Origin: Flavisphingomonas formosensis
Lineage (GTDB): Bacteria; Pseudomonadota; Alphaproteobacteria; Sphingomonadales; Sphingomonadaceae
Reading direction: 5' to 3'
DNA: 64,000 nucleotides
Assembly (NCBI RefSeq): GCF_009755815.1
Contig: NZ_WRPK01000009.1
Location: 186,001 to 250,000, forward strand
Part shown: piece by piece, positions 7,065 to 14,734 of the stretch
Layout: each line of letters starts with the position of its first letter
How positions within the stretch are numbered: the first letter of the stretch is position 1
Made by a program: the position numbers and the translations under genes
The notes under the pieces: generated by a model
Database searches by the model: none
Seen by the model: the letters and a program-made list of their open reading frames with translations, nothing else
Told to the model about the DNA's origin: nothing

Positions 7065-8783
7065 TCATTCGGCGGCGACGGGGCGTAGGTCCTCTCGGGC
7101 CGCATGCATCACCGCCAGATAGGCGAAGGTGAGGGCGGGGCCGATCGTGATTCCTCCGCTCGGATAGAATCCCCCCATCACGGAATTGCGGTCGTTGCCG
7201 CAGGCATAGAGGCCGTCGATTGGCTGCCCCTGCTCATCGAGAACACGGGAATGGATGTCCGCCGCCAGACCATAAGTTGTCCCGATGTCGCCGGCATGGA
7301 CGCGAATGGCGTAGAAGGGCGCCTTTTTGAGCGGCCCCAGACAGGGATTGGGCTTGTTCGATGCATCGCCAAGATATCGGTTGTAGGCGCTATTGCCCTT
7401 ACCGAATTTGGTGTCCACACCCAGTTCGGCATCCCGATTGAACTCGGCGATGGTTTCGTTGAGAGCATCGCGGTCCACGCCGATCTTGTCGGCCAGCTCA
7501 TCGATGGTCGATGCTTCGATGAGATAGCCGGACCGCACGGCGCGACGACGTTCCGACGCGAGGGGCGGAACAGCGCCAAAGGCATATTTTCGAACGAAGG
7601 CCGCGTCGCATAGCAAGTGGACCGGTTGCTGATCCTCGTTCTTCAGGCGCCCGAGCATGGCGCGGACAAAGTCATGATAATTTTCCGCCTCGTTGAAGAA
7701 GCGTACTCCGGACTTGTTGACCGCGATCAGCCCGGGCTTCGCCCTGTCCGCCATGAGATGAGGGAAGCGCGCGACCGACCCGTCCTTGCGCGTTCCGGTT
7801 GAGACAGGGGTCCAGAACGCGCCTTCAACGTTCGCCGTATCAAACTTCGCGCCGATCGCCGTCGCGAGTCCGATGCCGTCCCCGGTGCTGTCCGGACTGG
7901 TCGCGGAATATCCGAATTCGGCTTCGTCCATGTGCATTTCGCGCAGCGCCTTGCTCCAGGGAAATCCGCCGGTGGCCAGGACCACCCCTCGCGCGGAGCT
8001 AAGCTTCTCGCGGATGCCATTTCGCTTTACGATGACGCCTGCGACACGCTCGCCTTCGCGTATCAGTTCCACGATGGGGCTGTTGCGAAACACGGGGATG
8101 CCGCGCTCCAGGACCGCTCTGTAGAGGTTTGCTACCAGCGCATTCCCGCCGGTAAGACGTGTTCCGCGACCATATTTGCGATATAGAGTACGATCTCGGA
8201 GATCGCGCAATAGAAGGCGGCCGGTGTGGAGCGCGGATTTGGCAGACCGACGGGCGTTCAGGAGATGATAGACATCCATAAGCTCGAGCATCTGCCGGCC
8301 GAACAGGCAAAGCTCTGGAAGGGGAGGGCGAATGTCGTTGAATCGTTCACCCAATATCCGGCCGTCGACGCTGAGAGGCGTCATCGCCCGGCCCTGTTGC
8401 GAAGCGCCCGCTGCGTCCGGAAAATAGTCCGGTGAGTTGATCGCGCGGACGTAGAACAGAGGGCCCGTCAGGCTTTCAAGACAGGCGAAGGCCTCAGGCC
8501 CACGTTCCAGATATTCGCGGCGCGCCTCGCGTTCGTGCGATGTGCTCACGGTGCTGTCGAGATACCGCTCAGCTTCATCGAGCGTATCCCGCAGGCCGGT
8601 CGCGGCGTTCTGGCGGCTATTGGGTATCCAGACGACGCCGCCGGAATAGGATGTCGTCCCGCCGATCAAGCTGGTTTTTTCGACGATCGCGACCCGTAGA
8701 CCCTTGGATTGCGCGAAAATCGCCGCTGAAAGGCCAGCCGCGCCCGATCCGGCGATGACGAGATCATAGCTACTTTCAGCCAT
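7065..8783 (-). CDS. FAD-dependent dehydrogenase, 3-ketosteroid-delta1-dehydrogenase (KstD)-like
   Basis: This is a 572-residue flavoprotein of the FAD-binding-2 family (KstD, fumarate reductase flavoproteins). DLVIAGSGAAGLSAA gives the dinucleotide-binding motif near residue 12, and SYSGGVVWIPNS follows as in KstD proteins. The C-terminal stretch VMGGFYPSGGITIGP corresponds to the GG-YPGGG-GP region of KstD that carries a catalytic tyrosine; a tyrosine is present. Known members introduce a 1,2-double bond into 3-ketosteroids or related cyclic ketones. The ATG at 8783 is preceded by AGAGGA; an upstream GTG would add 17 residues. With the KshAB-like pair at 790-3610 it suggests dehydrogenation and hydroxylation of a polycyclic ketone, but no other steroid genes are visible. 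Confidence 0.85.
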   Translation of the reverse strand: MAESSYDLVIAGSGAAGLSAAIFAQSKGLRVAIVEKTSLIGGTTSYSGGVVWIPNSRQNAATGLRDTLDEAERYLDSTVSTSHEREARREYLERGPEAFACLESLTGPLFYVRAINSPDYFPDAAGASQQGRAMTPLSVDGRILGERFNDIRPPLPELCLFGRQMLELMDVYHLLNARRSAKSALHTGRLLLRDLRDRTLYRKYGRGTRLTGGNALVANLYRAVLERGIPVFRNSPIVELIREGERVAGVIVKRNGIREKLSSARGVVLATGGFPWSKALREMHMDEAEFGYSATSPDSTGDGIGLATAIGAKFDTANVEGAFWTPVSTGTRKDGSVARFPHLMADRAKPGLIAVNKSGVRFFNEAENYHDFVRAMLGRLKNEDQQPVHLLCDAAFVRKYAFGAVPPLASERRRAVRSGYLIEASTIDELADKIGVDRDALNETIAEFNRDAELGVDTKFGKGNSAYNRYLGDASNKPNPCLGPLKKAPFYAIRVHAGDIGTTYGLAADIHSRVLDEQGQPIDGLYACGNDRNSVMGGFYPSGGITIGPALTFAYLAVMHAAREDLRPVAAE

Positions 8784-8852
8784 GCCGATCCTCTGCGGAT
8801 TGCGGTGCCGACAGACCGCGGACGAATGCCGCACCAGATGAAAGGAACGCGA

Positions 8853-9833
8853 TCACTTGATCGCCAGCACGTTGACCGGAGCGCCGGTCGCCTCGGTGAC
8901 TTTCAGGGGCGCGGCCGCGTAGAGGAAATCCCATTGGCCATCGGCATGACAGTCCTTGTTGAGTTCCTCGAAATTGCAGACTTCATTGAATGCAATTCCA
9001 AGGTTCCGCATCAAAGCGCAATGGAGCGGGATCTGGACGCCGATCGCTGGGTCAAGTTCGGTCTCGTTCGAGATCGTGTCGGTCGCCAGACAGGGTATTT
9101 CCATTTCGTGGAACCAAGCGACCAGTTCTGGCGAGTAGGTAAGACCAGGCTCCAGAAAATCCTTGTAGAAAGTTTCCGGCCCTTGGACCCGCAATAATTG
9201 GAGGAAGCCAAGGCGTAGGCAGAGAATGTCGTGCTTCTCGATTTTCACCTGCTGCTGTTCGGCGCAGCCGAGCAGATCCTCCAGATGAAGGAGGTCGCCC
9301 TTGTCGAGAAACGGCTTGCCCTTGTAGGCAGCCATGTCGAGCAAAACGCCGCGTCCTACGACGCCGCGCTCGGAAATCGGAAGGATCGAGGCATTTTTGA
9401 GGCCGCCATTGGTATCGCTGGACGGATAGCCGTTCCAGAGCTTGTCGTCATACCAGACATGTCCCAGTGCATCGAATTGGGTTGAGCCCTGAAGAAACAT
9501 CTCGATGCGATCGTCGGTGAATTCAGCGCCACCGGGCAGGGAAGGTAGGTCGCCGCGAACATAGCTGTCCTTGTCGATCATCGTCTCGCGCTTGGCCGGT
9601 GCCCGCCCAGGCCAAAGCGGGTCGCCGTTCGGGTTGCCGATCACTTCGCCGCAGGTGAACACCTTTCCCTGTCGAACTGCGCGTACGCCGCGCAGAACTT
9701 CGAGGTTGGTCAGGAAATTCAGCGATCCCACCTCGTCGGTCGGACCCCAGCGGCCCCAGTTGCTCGGCGCGTCCGACAGAAGCTTGCCTACCTCGGACCC
9801 CCCTGATGCGCCATGCCCGTGCTTGTCACACAT
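8853..9833 (-). CDS. Cyclase-family (kynurenine formamidase-like) hydrolase
   Basis: This 326-residue protein is of the cyclase/kynurenine formamidase (KynB-like) superfamily. The N-terminal part, NWGRWGPTDEVGSLNFLT, is typical of the longer bacterial members. The metal-binding segment is present in altered form as GSTQFDALGHVWYDD, where classic proteins read HxGTHxDxPxH, so the first histidine is replaced. The C-terminal part keeps AVN-type strands near VTEATGAPVNVLAIK. Such enzymes hydrolyse cyclic or acylated amides, lactones or cyclic diketones. The gene ends about 70 bases before the KstD-like start on the same strand. It may open a ring made by the oxidative enzymes beside it; that is inference. 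Confidence 0.82.
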   Translation of the reverse strand: MCDKHGHGASGGSEVGKLLSDAPSNWGRWGPTDEVGSLNFLTNLEVLRGVRAVRQGKVFTCGEVIGNPNGDPLWPGRAPAKRETMIDKDSYVRGDLPSLPGGAEFTDDRIEMFLQGSTQFDALGHVWYDDKLWNGYPSSDTNGGLKNASILPISERGVVGRGVLLDMAAYKGKPFLDKGDLLHLEDLLGCAEQQQVKIEKHDILCLRLGFLQLLRVQGPETFYKDFLEPGLTYSPELVAWFHEMEIPCLATDTISNETELDPAIGVQIPLHCALMRNLGIAFNEVCNFEELNKDCHADGQWDFLYAAAPLKVTEATGAPVNVLAIK

Positions 9834-9976
9834 TTTCCGATACTCCTCGCCCGTGACGGCCGGTCATCATCGGAATGACAGGTAGAAACGGGACTTTAAA
9901 GCCATTCTTTGAGGCGTGTCGTCTGGCCAAAGACGCATCGCTGATTGTCCGGGCAGCCCAGCCGCCGCGATCCTGC

Positions 9977-12250
9977 CTAGAAGTTGAAAAGCCAATCGAA
10001 GCCATAGGTTCGTGGTGCGCCCGGCATGGCTGAGGATCCTCGCGCGCCGGAGCTCTGAATTTCAGCCACATAATATTCCCTTTTCGTCAGATTCTTTGCC
10101 CACAATCGGATGGAGAACCGCTCCTGTTGCGGGAAGGTATATTTGATCTGGGCATCGAGCAGGCCATAGCCAGGCTGCTTGAGAACATTATCAGCGTCCC
10201 AATAAAAATTGCCTGTATAGGAATAATTGACGTCGAAATTGAAATTGCCGGCGGAGGTTTCCAGCTCGTAATTTGCGCCAATATTCGCGGTCCATTTAGG
10301 GGCGCGGACGATCCGGTTCCCCGACGCATCATACGGCGCTAGGTTGTCCAGATAGCCTCCGACCGGACCCAGTTCGGGATGGGTGTTGGGATTGGGAACA
10401 GGCGTCTGAGCATTATTGAAGCTGGTATATTTCGTATCCAAGTACCCGCCGCTGAAGCGCAGCTGCAGACCTCTCGCCAACACGGCTACACCGTCAATTT
10501 CAGCGCCCCAGATACGCGCGCTCTTGGCGTTGATCACCTGAACCGTAGGACCGTTGAACTGCTGAAACTGAGCGTCGTGAAGCTTGTAGTAGAAGCCGGC
10601 GGCATTGAGCCTAAGCTTCCGTTCGAACAATTCCGACTTCACGCCGATCTCGGTCGCGTCAAGAACTTCAGGTTTCGCCGGCGTGTCGTTGACGGGCAGT
10701 GTGTTATACAACCCGGCCTTATAGCCTCTGCTCTGCGAGACATAGACCAGAACATCGGGCGTCACCTGCTGGTCGACAGCAGCCTTATACGTGAATTTCT
10801 CGAAGGAGCTTGATGCGTTCACCGTGGAAAGCGTGAAGGGTGTGCCGCCCACGGGGTAGATTTGCGAAGATCCGACGCCCGCGATATCGTCCTTGGTATA
10901 TCGCGCCCCGAGCGTGACGCCGGTGGTCGGCGTGACGTGATAGGTGGCCTGGGCATAGCCGGCGTAGGACTTGTTCCTGTTTTCCGCATATGTGTCGCTG
11001 ACCAAGTGTGTTCCGGCCGGCAGGCCAAGGAGAGGCGCAGCAACATCGATTCCATCTCCGGTGAAACGGGACGGCAGATAGCCCGCTCTGGAGTTCAGAT
11101 AATAAAGGCCCGCAATCCAGGTGAAATCCGACGATTTACGCGAAGCGAGCTGCAGTTCCTGCGTAAAGGTCTTTGTAAATCCGTATAGGTCTGCTCGCAA
11201 GAACGGCTGGCTCGAGAAATCGGAATCGAAGACGTTGTAGCCTGTGTCCTTCCGATAGGTCGTGATGCTCGACAATGTCCCAAAGGAAAGGTCCTGAGCG
11301 ATCTTCCCGGAAAAGCCGTAATTCTCCTCGACAACGATCGGCGGGTCGTTGGTTTCGATATCGTAGAAGCCATGCCGAGGCTGGAGGCCGTAGGGCGGCT
11401 CGCTGTAGCCGCGATAGGGCCCATAATTATACTGGCTATTCGCGATGAAGCTATTCCGGGAGTGGGTATAGTCCGCGCTTAGGATTACAGAGGTTGTGGA
11501 CGTCGGCTCCCATTTCACCTTCAAACGGGCTGCCTTCGTGGTGTCCTTGCCCCACTTGCCGCCGATGCCGAAGTTGCGGCCCCAACCATCCGCCTGATCC
11601 GAGATTAGGCCGGAGACGTCGACGGCGAGATTGGATGTGATACCGGTGGAAGCATAAAGGGTGCCCTGAAAGGCACCGTAATTGCCCAGACCGACGGACC
11701 CTTCCAGAACGGGATCGTGCGATGGGTCGCGCGTGATGATCCGGATCAGGCCGCTGCTGGCGTTGCGGCCGAACAGCGTACCTTGAGGCCCCTTCAGCAC
11801 CTCCACCCGTTCGATGCTGGAAAGCTCAAGGAGCGAGGGTGGGACTCGCGAGATATAGGTGTCGTCGACATAGACGGCGACGCTACTCTCGTATCCTTGC
11901 AGCGACGAGGGGGTGCCTACGCCGCGAAGGAAGGGTTGGACGGCGCCGCTGGTCGTGAACACGCTTAAGGCCGGCACGATGCGGCCGAGGTCCGCGCCGT
12001 TTCTGATGCCGGCCGAAGCCAATGCATCGGAGGAGACGGCGCTTACCGACACGGGGACCTTCTGGAGATTTTCCGATCGGCGCTGTGCCGTCACGACGAT
12101 CTCTTCAAGGCCGGCTGACTGGCCTTGCGCAGTGTCATTGGCCGATTGCTCCGCCTGCGCCTGCGTCGCAGTGAAGCAGATGGCCAGCGCAGCGAAGGAG
12201 GCAGAGCCCGATAACCTTATGCTCTGGCGAGCAGCATTGGTGACTTTCAT
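9977..12250 (-). CDS. TonB-dependent outer-membrane receptor (receptor 1)
   Basis: This 757-residue protein has a signal peptide ending ATQAQA, then a TonB-box/plug start IVVTAQRRSENLQKVPVSVS, a plug domain with VYVDDTYISR and VEVLKGPQGTLFGRNA, and a long beta-barrel ending in a terminal phenylalanine (FDWLFNF). It is an outer-membrane active transporter energised by TonB-ExbBD. Sphingomonads use such receptors for aromatic and terpenoid compounds as well as siderophores; no ligand is evident. The start codon ATG at 12250 is preceded by GGGAGAGAGAG. It is the first gene of a minus-strand run with the cyclase-like hydrolase, the KstD-like enzyme and the alpha/beta hydrolase, suggesting uptake of their substrate. 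A frameshifted IclR gene lies just upstream. Confidence 0.95.
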   Translation of the reverse strand: MKVTNAARQSIRLSGSASFAALAICFTATQAQAEQSANDTAQGQSAGLEEIVVTAQRRSENLQKVPVSVSAVSSDALASAGIRNGADLGRIVPALSVFTTSGAVQPFLRGVGTPSSLQGYESSVAVYVDDTYISRVPPSLLELSSIERVEVLKGPQGTLFGRNASSGLIRIITRDPSHDPVLEGSVGLGNYGAFQGTLYASTGITSNLAVDVSGLISDQADGWGRNFGIGGKWGKDTTKAARLKVKWEPTSTTSVILSADYTHSRNSFIANSQYNYGPYRGYSEPPYGLQPRHGFYDIETNDPPIVVEENYGFSGKIAQDLSFGTLSSITTYRKDTGYNVFDSDFSSQPFLRADLYGFTKTFTQELQLASRKSSDFTWIAGLYYLNSRAGYLPSRFTGDGIDVAAPLLGLPAGTHLVSDTYAENRNKSYAGYAQATYHVTPTTGVTLGARYTKDDIAGVGSSQIYPVGGTPFTLSTVNASSSFEKFTYKAAVDQQVTPDVLVYVSQSRGYKAGLYNTLPVNDTPAKPEVLDATEIGVKSELFERKLRLNAAGFYYKLHDAQFQQFNGPTVQVINAKSARIWGAEIDGVAVLARGLQLRFSGGYLDTKYTSFNNAQTPVPNPNTHPELGPVGGYLDNLAPYDASGNRIVRAPKWTANIGANYELETSAGNFNFDVNYSYTGNFYWDADNVLKQPGYGLLDAQIKYTFPQQERFSIRLWAKNLTKREYYVAEIQSSGARGSSAMPGAPRTYGFDWLFNF

Positions 12251-12507
12251 ATCTCTCTCTCCCCGAAACGCATCCCTTATGGAGTGCGACTCCCTTGCCG
12301 GACCCGCCAGGTTGTCTGCCGCAACCGAACGCTCGCTCCAGCCGGATACGAACGCGCGAGATGCCGGACAACGGCAAATGGAGATTTGTTCGCGGTGAGA
12401 ACGCGAGGGCCCGTTATGGTTTGCAACGCTGAAAGAGGCTTCACGGGGAGAGGAGTTCGCGCGCGGGGATCCTACGCCGCCGCGCGACCATTATCGCGTG
12501 AGAGAAC

Positions 12508-13288
12508 CTAGCGACCGATTGGCCGGACCGGAATCGTGAATAGCTTTATAGTGATCGCTTCGGCTGTCTCACATAGCAAAGGCAGAAACGCCGTCGGTTC
12601 TTCAGCCTGGACCGAAGGTCCCACCCTGCTGATCGAAATTGCCGCCAGGATGCTCCCGTCCCCTCTCACTGGAACAGCGATGCACCGTAGGCCAAGGGCG
12701 ATTTCCTCATTGTCGGCCGCCCAGCCACGACGCCGAATATCCTCGATCTGCGCGGAGCTGCTCCGGATCGGTAATGGTATGCGGCGTCAGCGCGATGAAG
12801 CCACCATCCGCCAGATATCGATCGAGTTCGTCCTCCGGCATGCCCGAAAGCAGGAACTTGCCGAGAGCCGAGCAATAGCCCTCCAGCTGGGCACCCTCGG
12901 CTGAATGAACCGGGACTTTCCCATAGCGTCGCTTGACCAGATAAGCCACCATGCCGTCGTTCCAGACGCCCAGATGGGTGTTGCTCTGTGTATGCTTTGA
13001 GAGGCTGAGCAGATGCGGACGGGCGGCCGGCGCAAGGATGTCACGCACTGAAACACCTTGGGCCAACGTGATGGCGACGCTACCAAGTCGATAGTCCGCC
13101 CGGCCCGTCCGCATCACAAAGCCCCGGTCGATCAGGGATTGCATGATCCGGTGCGCCGTGGCCATCGAAAGTCCACACCGGGCTTGAACTTCTGGCAACG
13201 AAGCGCTGCCCAGGCGCGCTACCGCCTCAAGGACATCGAGTGTTTTGTCCGTCAGTTGCGAAGTTCGACTCATCGATATATCTTTCAT
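12508..13288 (-). pseudogene. IclR-family transcriptional regulator, frameshifted
   Basis: The frame from the ATG at 13288 reads a normal IclR N-terminus: TLDVLEAVARLG, then SLPEVQARCGLSMATAHRIMQSL as the winged helix-turn-helix, then the effector domain with YCSALGKFLLS. After DPEQLRADRG it runs into a stop near 12707. Moving frame at the CTGCGCGG run (about 12748-12753) restores family-like sequence: IEDIRRRGWAADNEEIALG, then RCIAVPVRG and a regular C-terminus to a TAG at 12508-12510. Loss of one CG unit from a CGCGCG tract would explain this. The C-terminal third of the effector domain is thus out of frame. Either the gene is inactive or the reads are wrong at this spot. It is divergent from the broken aldehyde dehydrogenase. 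Confidence 0.82.
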
Positions 13289-13431
13289 GCCAGTCCTATG
13301 CATCAACTTCGACAGGCGGGAATTCGGGATGGGCCCACCGTTGAACCTTGTTGATGAATCTTCAATTGGCGAGTTCTTCGATACGGCGAACCTGCGCCTC
13401 CTAAGCGACATGTCTATGGAAATGAAATCCT

Positions 13432-14174
13432 GTGAGTAAAATAGAGACCGCTATCATCGATTCTGGTAATATCGGCACCGACCTGATGATCAAAATGATC
13501 AAGTGGCCGAAGAACGTGGAGCCTGTCGCTGTTGTCGCGATCGACGAGAAGTCCAAAGGGCTTGCCATGGGGCGCGAATGCGGGGTGGAAACGACGCATG
13601 AGGGGTTTGGAGATCTCCAAAACATGGCGATCTACCAAGAGATCGGCATCGTGTTCGATGCAATATCTACCTATGCCCACAAGGTGCATGACGCGGCTCT
13701 GCGAGCGGACGTAAGCAGGTGGTCGCCCTCACCGCAGCCGCTATCGGTCGCTATACGATTCCCGCGGTGAACGGCGACGCCAATCTGGATGTCGGCAATG
13801 TTAACATGGTCACCTGCGGCGGACAGGCCACCATCCAAATGGTGGCCGCGGTTAGCCAGGTCGCGACCGTTCATTATCCCGAGATCGTGGCTTCAGTATC
13901 CTCACGATAGGCGGGGCCGGGTACGAGGGCGAATATCGACGAGTTCACGCGGACGACCGCGGGCGCGATCGAGAAGGTCGGTGGTGCCGCCCAGGGCAAA
14001 GCGATCATTATCCTCAACCCGGCCGAGCCGCCCATGATCCTGCTGGAGGTTGAAGGGGCGGGCGATTATCTGCCGAGCTATTCCGGCAAGCTCGACATCA
14101 TGACGGCTGCAGCCAAGGCGACCGGTGAGTTGCTGGCGCAGCGCATTCTCGAAGGAAAGAAGGTGGCGGCATGA
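13432..14174 (+). pseudogene. Acylating acetaldehyde dehydrogenase (MhpF/BphJ/HsaG type), decayed
   Basis: The sequence is clearly that of the enzyme that converts acetaldehyde to acetyl-CoA at the end of meta-cleavage pathways. Visible blocks are [64 protein letters not shown] and [19 protein letters not shown]. There are three lesions: a frameshift near 13705-13712, an in-frame TAG at 13908-13910 where the family has Ser (SSKSAGPGTR region), and a loss of roughly 55 codons at about 14040, where the family continues between NPAEPP and MEVEG. The nucleotide-binding loop also reads IIDSGNIG instead of IIGSGNIG. It cannot make a working enzyme. Its stop overlaps the start of the aldolase fragment by ATGA, the normal operon arrangement for this pair. 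Confidence 0.93.
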
Positions 14175-14262
14175 GCGCTAACTTCAATGTGGAAGCGGGC
14201 GACAAGATTTAGGTCCAGGACGTCACCCTTCGCGACGGCATGCACGCCATCCGCAATATCCG
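14171..14262 (+). pseudogene. 4-hydroxy-2-oxovalerate aldolase (MhpE/BphI/HsaF type), 5' fragment
   Basis: The ATG at 14171 overlaps the stop of the aldehyde dehydrogenase pseudogene, as in intact operons. The frame starts [13 protein letters not shown], meets a TAG at 14210-14212, and continues VQDVTLRDGMHAIR, which is the conserved start of the DmpG-type aldolase (DVTLRDG is the metal-site motif). Family-like sequence stops at about 14254-14257. The rest of the gene, some 300 codons, is gone and replaced by the end of an inverted GST pseudogene. The normal partner channel between this aldolase and the acetaldehyde dehydrogenase is therefore lost here. Confidence 0.9.
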
Positions 14263-14267
14263 GTCGG

Positions 14268-14734
14268 CGCCAACTCGCTTTTGAGAATACGCAAATCTCT
14301 ACTGATCGCGGTGCGAGCCGCTTCTCGCACGGATCGCTCGGCCCCCTTGTCTGAACAGGCGTTTCGCGGCAGGAACAGGCGATTGAAGGCCGAAAGCGTG
14401 CTCGAGGCCAGCCAGGCCGCCTTTGATACGACCAATGCTCGCTCTAAAGGGAGGTCGGCGGACGGCAGGATGCGAGTGTCAGGGAATAAATCGGCGACAT
14501 ATGCCAGTATCGCAACGATTTCAGTGAGTGGTGGCCGTCGACTAGAAGAGTAGGAATTTTACCCTTCGGGTTTAGAGCAAGATAATCATTACCAAGATGA
14601 TCGCCTGCCAACACGTCAGGGACGATGACCTCGTAAGGAACGTCCGCTTCTTCTAGAGCAATCATACTGGTAAGTGAACGCGATCCCGGGAGGGTGAACA
14701 AGGTTAGAGCCACGTCCTTACCTTCGGGTGTCAC
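14268..14734 (-). pseudogene. Glutathione S-transferase, frameshifted and 3'-truncated
   Basis: The GTG at 14734 overlaps the stop of the flavin hydroxylase by four bases (GTGA), so it was the next gene of that operon. The thioredoxin-like domain is clear: LTLFTLPGSRSLTSMIALEE, then LALNPKGKIPTLLVDG. The frame then breaks at about 14530-14534. Adding back one C in the CCACC run gives the expected PLTEIVAILAYVADLFPD and a C-terminal helical domain (KAAWLASSTLSAFNRLF). Homology ends near 14268, where the inverted aldolase fragment begins, so the last helices are deleted as well. This is a dead gene with two independent lesions. Confidence 0.85.
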
